From: Planctomycetota bacterium
GTDB taxonomy: Bacteria; Planctomycetota; Planctomycetia; Pirellulales; Pirellulaceae
Direction: 5' to 3'
Assembly: GCA_026692885.1 (NCBI GenBank)
Contig: JAPLNJ010001149.1
Location: 1 to 30,047, forward strand
Length of the DNA: 30,047 nt
Positions 20,327-28,700 of this stretch are shown piece by piece (within the stretch, counting starts at the first letter, position 1; each line of letters begins with the position of its first letter). The notes beneath the pieces are model-generated. The model was not told the origin of the DNA. It saw nothing but the letters and a program-made list of their open reading frames with translations, and did no database searches. The position numbers and the translations under genes were made by a program.

Positions 20327-21061
20327 GTGCCGATTCACGATTGGAGCCACGTTGCCTCAGGAATCTTTCACCACTTCCACCAGGCCTGGACGATCGAAAT
20401 TAGCCATGCACTCAACGGTGGCGGTTTGCCGCCCGGTTTCTTCGCGATGGCCGAGCAGATTGTCAGCGGTCCCATCCCCGACGTCGTCACTTTGCAGCGG
20501 CCTCCGCGGCCAGGCGATCGACCGCAGTCGAACGGAGTCGCCCTGGCCGAGGCGCCGCCGCAAGCTCGTTTCGTCACCTCGGCCGAGCCGGATCGCTACG
20601 CCCGCAAGGCCAACCGCATCTTGATTACACACTCCCTTGGTCAGGTTGTCGCCGTGATCGAGGTGGTGTCGCCGGGGAACAAGAACAGCCGGCACGCTCT
20701 CCGGTCGTTTGTGGAGAAAGCGGAGGAGCTGTTACGGCGGGGAATCCACCTCTTGGTAATCGACTTGTTTCCGCCCTCGCCACGCGACCCGCAGGGTATC
20801 CATAAGGCAATCTGGGACGAGATTCAGGACGAGCCGTTTGAATTGCCGACCGACAAGCCCCTGATCGTCGCCGCGTACTCGGCTGGCGAGCCGTGGATCG
20901 CCTACGTCGAGCCGGTGGCGGTTGGCGACCCGCTGCCGGGGCTGCCCATTTTCCTGGAACCGGGGAGGTACGTCCCCGCGCCCTTGGAGGCGACGTATGA
21001 AGCGACGTGGGCCAAGTGCCCTGAGGCGCTGCGGGAAGCAGTCGAAAATCCTGCTGCCTAA
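20327..21061 (+). CDS. DUF4058 family protein
   Basis: The GTG at 20327 was chosen because the family begins (M/V)PIHDW; a TTG at 20294 would only add a low-quality extension. GGAG lies about 9 nt upstream. The product is 244 aa. Typical blocks are VPIHDWSHVASGIFHHFHQA, LPPGFFAMAEQIVSGPIPDV, ILITHSLGQVVAVIEVVSPG, HLLVIDLFPPSPRDP and PWIAYVEPVAVGDPLPGLPI. A 'VIEVVSPGNK' block is the family's core and resembles the ExK region of nuclease-like folds, but no activity is known. It is soluble with no signal peptide and stands alone between repeat elements. Expanded families of this type are common in planctomycetes and cyanobacteria. Confidence 0.8.
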   Translation: MPIHDWSHVASGIFHHFHQAWTIEISHALNGGGLPPGFFAMAEQIVSGPIPDVVTLQRPPRPGDRPQSNGVALAEAPPQARFVTSAEPDRYARKANRILITHSLGQVVAVIEVVSPGNKNSRHALRSFVEKAEELLRRGIHLLVIDLFPPSPRDPQGIHKAIWDEIQDEPFELPTDKPLIVAAYSAGEPWIAYVEPVAVGDPLPGLPIFLEPGRYVPAPLEATYEATWAKCPEALREAVENPAA

Positions 21062-21079
21062 TCCCTGGAGAGCATTTTT

Positions 21080-21189
21080 CTCGTTCCGACGCTCTGCGTC
21101 GGAACGCAAGCCACGGACGCTCTGCGTCCTTGAGCAGACGACGCGGAGCGTCAAAATACTTGCGTTCCCACGCAGAACGTGGGAACGAG
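21080..21189. repeat. Hairpin-rich repeat type C, copy 2
   Basis: CTCGTTCCGACGCTCTGCG, GGACGCTCTGCGTCC, GACGCGGAGCGTC and GTTCCCACGCAGAACGTGGG AACGAG occur in the same order as in 18519-18618. The outer arms carry compensated changes (CCGACG..CGTCGG versus CCCACG..CGTGGG), which preserve the hairpins. Confidence 0.75.
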
Positions 21190-21247
21190 AGAAACACTAG
21201 CGGCTGCTCCGGTGAACTTCGTTTATGGTGCGTTGATTTTCGTCAGC

Positions 21248-21296
21248 CCTTCCAGGCTGACGCTTGGTTCGCGTCAGGCTGGAAAGCCTGACCTAC
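21248..21296. repeat. Hairpin repeat type D, copy 2
   Basis: CCTTCCAGGCTGACGCTTGG then GCGTCAGGCTGGAAAGCC and TGACCTAC, matching 18640-18698. As there, it lies shortly downstream of a type C element. The frame of the next gene is open through it, but the natural start is later. Confidence 0.75.
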
Positions 21297-21319
21297 CTTC
21301 TCGACAGGCAGGACAGCTA

Positions 21320-23569
21320 TTGGCCAAAATACGACACGCACGCGGACAGCAGCCCTCCGCCGGCTTTGCAGGCTGGTGCGCGGCGACGATTTTCTTGGGG
21401 GCCTTTCTGCTGTTTCAAATTCAACCCGTCATCGGCAAGATGATCCTGCCGTGGTTCGGCGGCAGTCCGGCTGTCTGGACGACCTGCATGCTGTTCTTTC
21501 AAATCCTGCTGCTGGCCGGCTATGCCTACGCAGATCTGCTCGCGCGTTGGTGCTGGCCAGCGCGGCAAGCGGCCTTGCATGCGGTGCTGCTCGCCGCGGC
21601 ACTGATGACGCTGCCCATCACGCCCGGTGTCGTCTGGCGGCCGCCGGATGGTTCTTATCCGATGTGGCGCATCCTGCTGCTGCTCGCCGCTTGCGTCGGG
21701 CTGCCTTATTTCCTGTTGTCGGCCACTTCTCCGTTGGTCCAGGCCTGGTTTGCGCGGGTGTATCCGGACCGGTCGCCCTACCGGCTATACGCACTCTCGA
21801 ACATCGGCTCGCTGGGCGCGCTGCTGTCGTATCCGTTCGTGGTCGAGCCGGCGCTGACGAGTTATCAACAAGGCGTGATCTGGTCCGTGGCGTTCGTCGT
21901 GTTCGTCGGGGGCTGTGGTTGGTTGGCCAGGTACTTGTGGCGAATGCCGACGGCGCAAAGAGCAGGTCGCGACGGCTCGGCGGGACCTCCGGGGAGTGAC
22001 GCTTCAGGTCCCCGCCGGCCTGCGGGATCTACGGCGTCGCCGTTCGGCGAAAAGGCGACGGCACCCGGTTGGCAAGATCGCGGGGTCTGGCTCCTGCTGC
22101 CGGCCCTGGCCTCGACGATGCTGCTGGCCGTGACCAATCACTTGTGTCAGGATGTCGCCGTGGTGCCCTTCCTGTGGATCGCCCCGCTCAGCCTGTATCT
22201 GCTGTCTTTCATCCTCTGTTTCGATCGGGAAGCCTGGTACGTGCGCCGTTGGTTCGCGCTGGGCGCGGCGTTGGGCATCCTGGCCGCCAGTTACTTGGCG
22301 CAGTGGAATTTTGTCGAGGCTTTCCTTAGCGAGCGAAATTGGCACTGGCCGTGGGCGAACCCCAAAGGCAATGCGCGGCTGGAGATTTTCGTCTACCTGA
22401 CGCTGTTCTTTCTGCTGTGCATGGTCTGTCACGGAGAAGCCGTGCGGCGTAAGCCGGTCGCGTCGCGGCTGACCGCGTTCTATCTGACCGTGGCGGCTGG
22501 CGGAGCGCTCGGCGGCGTCTTGGTGGCCGTAGTCTGCCCGTGGTTATGGTCGTCGTTCCTGGAGTTGAACGTGGGCTTGGTGCTCGGTTTCGGGCTCAGC
22601 CTGGGCGTGTTCCTGATCGACGCCTATCCGCGGTGGTTGACCCGCACCTCGCCGCTGCTGAAGACCGTGGGGGCGGTGCTGGGCGTGGTGGTCCTGGCCG
22701 TGGTCGTCTCGGCCCAATGGCAGGCCTGGGATCGCGAGGGCGGCTTGGTGCGAGTCCGCAACTTCTACGGCGTGCTGACTGTCCGGGAACGCTTTCCGAA
22801 CGATCCCCAGCGGCGCGGGCTGGCTTTGTACCACGGTGCCACGCAGCACGGTTACCAATTCCTGGCGGAAGAGAAGCGTCGCATCCCGACGAACTATTTC
22901 GTCGAGCGCAGCGGCGTCGGCCGGGCCCTGCGTTGTGCCCAGCGTAACGGGCCGCTCCGCGTTGGTGTGATCGGCTTGGGAGCGGGCACCCTGGCGACCT
23001 ATGGGCGGCCGGGCGACACGTTCCGGTTCTACGAGATCAACCCGCTGGTGATCCAACTGGCCCAGGAGCAGTTCACGTTCCTGCAGCAGAGCCTCGCCAA
23101 GATCGAGGTGGTGGCCGGCGACGCCCGACTCGGATTGGAGCGGGAGGAGTCGCAGGAACGGCAGGAGTTGTTCGATGTCTTGGTCCTGGACGCCTTCAGT
23201 GGCGACAGTATCCCCGTGCATCTGCTGACGCGGGAGGCTGTGGCCTTGTATCTCCGCCGTTTGAAGCAACCCGACGGCGTGATCGCGATGCACATCAGCA
23301 ACCGCTACTTGGATCTCGTGCCGGTCGTGGCGAAGCTCGCGGCCCTGTACGAACTGGAAGCCGCCGTGATCACTAACCAGGAATTGGATGAACTGATCGT
23401 GCTGCCGTCCCAATGGATGTTGCTGACCCGCAATCGTCCGTTCCTACGGCAGGACGGTATTCGAGAGGTCGCGCGGATACCGCGGCTGGTCGAGGGCTTT
23501 CCGGTCTGGACCGATCAGTACAATAACCTGTTCCAGGTCTTGCGACGTCCCGTGTCGAGGGCGGAGTAA
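21320..23569 (+). CDS. Membrane-fused spermidine synthase-like protein
   Basis: TTG at 21320 with AGGA about 7 nt upstream is the most likely start; the frame is open to 21179 but only through repeats C and D. The product is 749 aa. The N-terminal two-thirds holds multiple membrane spans (for example AATIFLGAFLLFQIQPVIGK; LYLLSFILCFDREAWYV), with the family hallmark 'FLLFQIQP.IGK..LPWFGG' and YRLYALSNIGSLGALLSYP. The C-terminal ~230 residues are a spermidine synthase-type SAM-binding fold: LRVGVIGLGAGTLATYG, FRFYEINPLVIQLAQ, VVAGDARLGLE, FDVLVLDAFSGDSIPVHLLT. The substrate is not known for these fused proteins; a polyamine role should not be assumed. The next gene begins 19 nt downstream, a probable operon. 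Confidence 0.88.
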   Translation: MAKIRHARGQQPSAGFAGWCAATIFLGAFLLFQIQPVIGKMILPWFGGSPAVWTTCMLFFQILLLAGYAYADLLARWCWPARQAALHAVLLAAALMTLPITPGVVWRPPDGSYPMWRILLLLAACVGLPYFLLSATSPLVQAWFARVYPDRSPYRLYALSNIGSLGALLSYPFVVEPALTSYQQGVIWSVAFVVFVGGCGWLARYLWRMPTAQRAGRDGSAGPPGSDASGPRRPAGSTASPFGEKATAPGWQDRGVWLLLPALASTMLLAVTNHLCQDVAVVPFLWIAPLSLYLLSFILCFDREAWYVRRWFALGAALGILAASYLAQWNFVEAFLSERNWHWPWANPKGNARLEIFVYLTLFFLLCMVCHGEAVRRKPVASRLTAFYLTVAAGGALGGVLVAVVCPWLWSSFLELNVGLVLGFGLSLGVFLIDAYPRWLTRTSPLLKTVGAVLGVVVLAVVVSAQWQAWDREGGLVRVRNFYGVLTVRERFPNDPQRRGLALYHGATQHGYQFLAEEKRRIPTNYFVERSGVGRALRCAQRNGPLRVGVIGLGAGTLATYGRPGDTFRFYEINPLVIQLAQEQFTFLQQSLAKIEVVAGDARLGLEREESQERQELFDVLVLDAFSGDSIPVHLLTREAVALYLRRLKQPDGVIAMHISNRYLDLVPVVAKLAALYELEAAVITNQELDELIVLPSQWMLLTRNRPFLRQDGIREVARIPRLVEGFPVWTDQYNNLFQVLRRPVSRAE

Positions 23570-23588
23570 TGTCACAGAGGAGGATCCC

Positions 23589-24611
23589 ATGAGAGTCATT
23601 GCCTTGCGAATGTTTCTGGGTGTCGTGACCGTATCGTGGGTGGGGCTGCTGAGTGTCTGTGGTGCACCGCCAGAGACCTTGGGCAAGATCGAAAGACTCG
23701 ATCCAGCCTGCGACAAACTGCTGCCTCCGGACGCCAAGATCGAGATCCTGGCCAAGGGGTTCACCTGGACCGAAGGCCCGGTTTGGGTGCCGGAAGGCGG
23801 TTACCTACTGTTCTCCGACATCCCGCGCAACTCGGTCTTCAAGTGGAAAGCGGGCGAGGGCATCAGCCTGTTCCTTTGTCCGTCGGGGTACTCCGGCAAT
23901 ACGTTCTACGGCAAGGAACCGGGCAGCAACGGGCTGCTTCTGGATCGGCAGGGGCAATTGGTCTTGTGCCAACACGGGGATCGGCGGATAGCCGTGCTGA
24001 CCCGCCAGGGCGGCCAGCGGACGTTGGTCGACAGTTACCAGGGCAAGCGGCTGAACAGCCCCAACGATGCCGCCTACAAATCAAACGGCGACCTGTACTT
24101 CACCGATCCGCCTTACGGCTTGCCCAACGGTTTCGCGGATCCGCGCCGCGAACTGGACTGCTGCGGCGTCTATCGCCTGACGCCCCAAGGGGAAGTGACC
24201 CTGCTCACGGCCGAGATGACGCGGCCGAACGGCATCGCCTTCTCGCCGGACGAGAAGACGCTGTACGTGGCTCAGTCCGATCCGGCCGCCGCCCTCTGGA
24301 GAGCCTTTCCGGTTCAGGCGGACGGGACGTTGGGAAAAAGCCGTCTGCTGTACGACGCGACCCAGTGGGTGGGGAAACGGCCGGGGTTGCCGGACGGGCT
24401 GAAAGTGGATCGAGCCGGGCACCTCTGGGCCACGGCCCCCGGCGGCGTGCTGGTGCTGACGCCGGACGGCAAGTTGCTCGGACGTTTGAACACCGGTGTG
24501 CCGACCTCCAACTGCCAGTTCGGCGAGGACGGCAAGACCCTGTTCATCACCGCCGACGCCTACCTGTGTCGTGTGCGGACGCTGGCCACCGGGACCAAAT
24601 CATTCCAGTAG
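23589..24611 (+). CDS. Exported SMP-30/gluconolactonase-like protein
   Basis: The ATG has GAGGAGG at ideal spacing. The product is 340 aa. The N-terminal ~25 residues form a signal peptide (LRMFLGVVTVSWVGLLSVCG), with the Cys a possible but non-canonical lipidation site. The beta-propeller of the SMP-30/gluconolactonase/LRE family follows: FTWTEGPVWVPEGGYLLFSD (metal-binding Glu), SNGLLLDRQGQLVLCQHGDR, RLNSPNDAAYKSNGDLYFTD (metal-binding Asn/Asp), TRPNGIAFSPDEKTLYV, and LPDGLKVDRAGHLWATAPGG (Asp). The metal ligands are present, so lactonase activity on a sugar acid is plausible. Nearby DUF4838 and DUF6807 genes are also carbohydrate-linked families, but are not in the same operon. Confidence 0.9.
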   Translation: MRVIALRMFLGVVTVSWVGLLSVCGAPPETLGKIERLDPACDKLLPPDAKIEILAKGFTWTEGPVWVPEGGYLLFSDIPRNSVFKWKAGEGISLFLCPSGYSGNTFYGKEPGSNGLLLDRQGQLVLCQHGDRRIAVLTRQGGQRTLVDSYQGKRLNSPNDAAYKSNGDLYFTDPPYGLPNGFADPRRELDCCGVYRLTPQGEVTLLTAEMTRPNGIAFSPDEKTLYVAQSDPAAALWRAFPVQADGTLGKSRLLYDATQWVGKRPGLPDGLKVDRAGHLWATAPGGVLVLTPDGKLLGRLNTGVPTSNCQFGEDGKTLFITADAYLCRVRTLATGTKSFQ

Positions 24612-25100
24612 GGTGGGCCAAGGGAGCGGGTATCTTTCTGGTTCGGTCTTCATCCGTGCTCTGACTCTGCCATCCGTGCGAGAAACAGAACCCTTCAGGC
24701 TGATGCGGATGTCGGCTGGAAGTCCCGACACGATTCTCGCCCCCTAAATGTTGCAGGTGCTTGGCCCGTAGTAGAATACGCCGAGTGGCTGTGCAAGACC
24801 GGCCGTAGAATTACGACGTTCGGGCTTTGGATCGAGGTAAGCGAAGACCGAGTCACAGTTCACCCAAAAGCTTATTGCCTAGAATGTCCCCTTTTCTGGT
24901 CCGTTTTGGCTGTGATCGCCTCTTTGTACGCCGCTGGCTACCAAGATTGACTGCCCGTCGGGTGAGGGCGTCTACCCTTCTGCGGCACGTCCCCTGGTTG
25001 GCAGAAAACGGCTGGGGGCGTAGACTGTTGAAAAGACGTGGGAATCCGAGCCTGATGGTGTGCAAACGGCGCGGGGTACGGTGCCCTCCCCGCGAGACGG
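24612..25100. other. Gene-free stretch before the toxin-antitoxin pair
   Basis: No frame here has protein-like composition. It starts with TAGGGTGGGCCAAGGG after the stop codon, reminiscent of the TAGGGTGGGC of the MITE-like element but too short to call. Possible -10 matches (TAGAAT near 24771-24776) lack a convincing -35. The promoter of the toxin-antitoxin pair should lie in the last 100 bases but is not obvious. Confidence 0.35.
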
Positions 25101-25403
25101 ATGATGTTCTCGATCGACTATGCTAAAGGTGTGGCCAATGATCTCGCCGGGTTGCGGGCGTTCGAGCGCAGACAGATGCTGGACCAGATCGAGGAACAGC
25201 TGACGCACCAGCCTACTCAGGAAACGCGAAACAAGAAACTGCTGCCCGGCCTGAAGCCACCGTGGGATGAAGAGCTGCCGGTGTGGGAACTGCGTGTTGG
25301 GGAGTACCGGGTATTCTACGATGTTGATGATGCGGAACGGTTGGTCACGATCCGCGCGATTCGGCGCAAACCGCCGCACGCAACCACGGAGAGAATTCTG
25401 TGA
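25101..25403 (+). CDS. ParE/RelE-type toxin
   Basis: The product is 100 aa (99 if the second of two adjacent ATGs is used). MMFSIDYAKGVANDLAGLRA, LDQIEEQLTHQP, LPGLKPPWDEELPVWELRVG, EYRVFYDVDDAERLVTIRAI and RRKPPHAT follow the RelE/ParE plasmid-stabilisation fold, in which 'WELRVGEYRVFYDVD' is the core beta-sheet and the basic C-terminus is functional. Whether it targets mRNA or gyrase cannot be told. The antitoxin start overlaps its stop by 4 nt (GTGA), so the order is toxin first. Confidence 0.85.
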   Translation: MMFSIDYAKGVANDLAGLRAFERRQMLDQIEEQLTHQPTQETRNKKLLPGLKPPWDEELPVWELRVGEYRVFYDVDDAERLVTIRAIRRKPPHATTERIL

Positions 25404-25651
25404 AAACATTGGGAATGGAACAAGCGACGCTTGACCTTTGTGTTCGTGAATCGCAGGGGGAACGTGTGCTGCTAACTCGCGGCGGGCATCCGGTCGCGCT
25501 CGTGGTGGGGCTGGAAAATCTGGATCAAGAGCAGTTGGAACTCGGCACGAGCGACACGTTTTGGCAACTGATCGCGGTGCGTCGCAAGCAGCGCACAGTG
25601 ACTCGTGCGGAACTGGAACGGTTGGCCGGCGAGGCCGCCGACCGAATGTAG
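25400..25651 (+). CDS. Phd/YefM-type antitoxin
   Basis: The GTG start overlaps the toxin stop. The product is 83 aa. ATLDLCVRESQGERVLLTRG and GHPVALVVGLENLDQEQLEL match the Phd/YefM DNA-binding N-terminal domain ('v...l......g.pvvlTr.Gkpva.lv'), and the C-terminal part (FWQLIAVRRKQRTVTRAELE) is the flexible toxin-binding tail. It would neutralise the upstream toxin and repress the operon. It is convergent with the TPP II gene, 110 nt apart. Confidence 0.85.
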   Translation: MKTLGMEQATLDLCVRESQGERVLLTRGGHPVALVVGLENLDQEQLELGTSDTFWQLIAVRRKQRTVTRAELERLAGEAADRM

Positions 25652-25761
25652 CCCCGAGTGAACCGTGCTACGAAGCGGAGACGGTTAACTTATTGCGTGA
25701 GGTCGAGGAGCGGGCTGGGGCTTCGCTTAGGCTCAGCCGCCAGCCACCCTGACGCCCCCGT

Positions 25762-28700
25762 TCAGAACGGTTCGAAGTCCTTGGGGAAACGCAGCACCAA
25801 CCACTTGCTTTCCGCTGCGGCCAAGTGTTCCCAGCCGAGCAGCTTGTACAGCTGGACCCGCTGCTCGAAGTACTGCACGTCGGGTTCGGCGGCGGCGATG
25901 AATTTGTTCAGCAGGGCCAACGCTTGCCCGTACCGCTGCTGACGCCACTGGCGGCGCGCGGGGAGTAACGCAGAGCGGCCTTCCGCCGGATCGACCCACT
26001 TCTGCAACTGGGCGTAGTTGGCTTCAAACGCTTCCTCCTGGGCTTGGTGATCGGCGAGCGGGTGCTGCAGCAGGACCTCCGGCAACTCTCGGTCGGCCAG
26101 GGCCAGTCCCTTGCGAACCAGCGCGTCGACCAACAGTGCGCGACGGTCGAGCATGTCCCGCGCGTGCTCGGCGACGGCCGGGTTCTCGGGGTTCGGCTTG
26201 ACGCCGAAGTACTGGGCCAGTTGATTTTGATCGACACGTTTCACAATTTCATCGGCCGCCTGGACGATCGTGTCCAGACGTTGCAAGCGTTGGTCCGCGG
26301 AGTCTTCCCGGTGCAACAACACCGCCAGCAGCGGCAGATGGTCCGGATACTTGGCTTGTAGTTGATCCGCCAGATCGCGGAACAGGCCGGCGTCTTTCTT
26401 GCTCGCCAGTTTTCGCAATTGCGACACCTCGAAATCCCGCACTTCGTCGGCCAGCATCGGGAGCGTCTGCTCCATGGGGACGTGGGCCGCTGCGTCGCCA
26501 AGTCGCGTCCCAGCTTGCTCTGCGGGCGGTGCGACCCACAGGAATCGGCAACGGTCCGCGCGCGGACCTTCACCACTGCGTGGTGATTCGGAGAAACTCG
26601 CCGTACCCATCAGCCAGTCTCCCGGTTTCACCTCCGCGGGCAAGTCAGCGGCGTCCGGGCCACAGAAGTACAACGCCACTTGTTCGCCGGCTTGCAGCGA
26701 TTTCTCGGTCAATTCGCGGCCGCCGACCACCGCCGCCGCCTTGGTGGGAAAGACGCGAATCGGGACGGACTTGGCCAACGGCTGTTCCACGTACATGACG
26801 GCGCGATGGAGTTCCTGCAGCACGGCGGGATCGTCGTGACGCAACGGCAGTCGCACGGTGTACTGGCCCTTGTCCAATTTCAGGGACGAGGTGGACGTTA
26901 CGCCGCCCACCGCCACACGGCGTTTGTGGGCGTCGAACAGCATCCATACACCACCGCCAAACGGTGAATCGTAGAGGGGTTCGTCCGTCTGCGGAAAACG
27001 CAGCGTGATCGGCGCGGCGGTCTCGACCTGGAACTCGTACCGCAGCAGCAGTTCATACCGCTGTTTGCCGTCGGGCTGGCGGTCGCGGTTAGGATCCAGC
27101 GGCCGGACTTCGTCGCGCGCGGGAAACACGAGGCTTCGCCGCTTCGTCAACGAGGCTTTCGGAACGATCGTCTCGCGGTGCAGCAGCGAGCCGATTTCGA
27201 CGCGTACTGGAACGTGATTGCCGGGCAACTGGATCTCGCGATCCTCGGCCATCAGCCCGCGAAATTTCAGGTCGTATTCGAGTTTCGTAAGACCGTAGCT
27301 CGACCAGTCCTGCGCCACACACAGTTCCAGCGTGCGGCCATCGTCGACGGCCAAGGTGTACGTAATCTGCTCGCCCGCGTTGAGCTTCACATGATGTTTG
27401 TTGTCCGTGCGGGTGAAGAGCTGGTCTGGCACTCGCTGCAGTGCGTGGATCAAGAACTTCTTCGGCTCGCCGTGGTCGACGCGGCGCAACTTCAGCTCCG
27501 CCCAGGTGGCGCCGTAGGGCACGGCCAGGAACCGCCGCTCGGTTTTCCCGGAGGCCAATTCCAGGGCGGTCTTGTACAGGCTGGACTCGGGGTTGCGGGG
27601 CGGGGAACTGGTGGCTTCCGATTCCTTTTTCTCTTTCGGCTCCGGGGGGCCTTCGCCAGCCTCCGGCCCCTCGTCCGCACGGGCGGATAGGTTATGACAG
27701 AGGATCACCGTCACTGGTACGCGAAACAGCGGTCCCCGGTCCCGGTCGGTGGCCTCGTAGCCCAGCACCTCGGCAAAATGCACACCCGGCTCCAGGTGCC
27801 GCGGATCCACGTTGACCTGGATCGTGCGGCCCTTGCTGGTCAGCAACACGGCCTCGCCGGTCCGCACCCAAGGGGCCGTCGACTCCAACACCAGCTTCAG
27901 TTCGAAGTCAATCTTAGCGGCATTGTCGACGTCATGCGGAAAGCGCGGTTCGAGTTTCACCGTAGAGTCTGAGGAACGCCGCGTCTCGTACAGCTCGCGC
28001 AGATAGATTCCGCGGCCTTGGTCGTGGCCGGACAGCTCGATCTGAAAGCGCGCTAACTCGCCAGCCGCAGCGGTGTACTTCACCAAGTGCGTGTAGGCCT
28101 GGTCGACTTGGATCAGCCCAGCCCCTTGCGTGAAGGCGTCCGCCCGTTCGATGTTGCGGGCCGTGTTCGCCAACGCGCGGAGCAGGCTGTTGGGCGAGTA
28201 GCGGTGACTTTCGGCCTTCATCGCCGAGATCAGCAGGGCGATCGCGCCACAGGCGTTCGGCGACGCCATGGAAGTCCCCTTCATCGGCAAGTGGTGGCTT
28301 AGGGTCCACGTCGGGACCGGGGAAATGGCGCCGCCCGGGGCGAGCAGATTCACCCCCAGATCGCCGTCAAACGTCGGTCCGCGTGAGGTCCAGGTGTAGG
28401 CCATCGGCTTGAGCGGATGCCGCACCGTATCTTCGGCGGCGGCCATCTGCGCGGAGACGTAGGCCCCGACGCCGATCAGCGCCGAGGACGTGCCGCCCGG
28501 CGCGACCACGCTGGACAGGGCCGGTCCGTCGTTGCCCGCGGCCGCCACGAACACGACTCCGTGCCGGTCCACCAGATCCTCGAACAGCTCCACCAGACGG
28601 CCGCGATTCGGGATGCTGGTCGCCATCCCGTAGCTCAGGTTGACCAGATCGCAGCCGTTGTCCAGGACCGTTTTCAGGCCCCGCGAGATGCCGGACATCG

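Noticed and set aside
21179..21319. N-terminal extension of the spermidine synthase-like gene
   Set aside because: It runs through repeat type D; the family-like sequence and a ribosome binding site support a later start at 21320.
23636..24664. Second long plus-strand frame over the SMP-30-like gene
   Set aside because: It is Arg/Gly/Ala-rich with no motif, while the other frame has a signal peptide, ribosome binding site and full propeller motifs.
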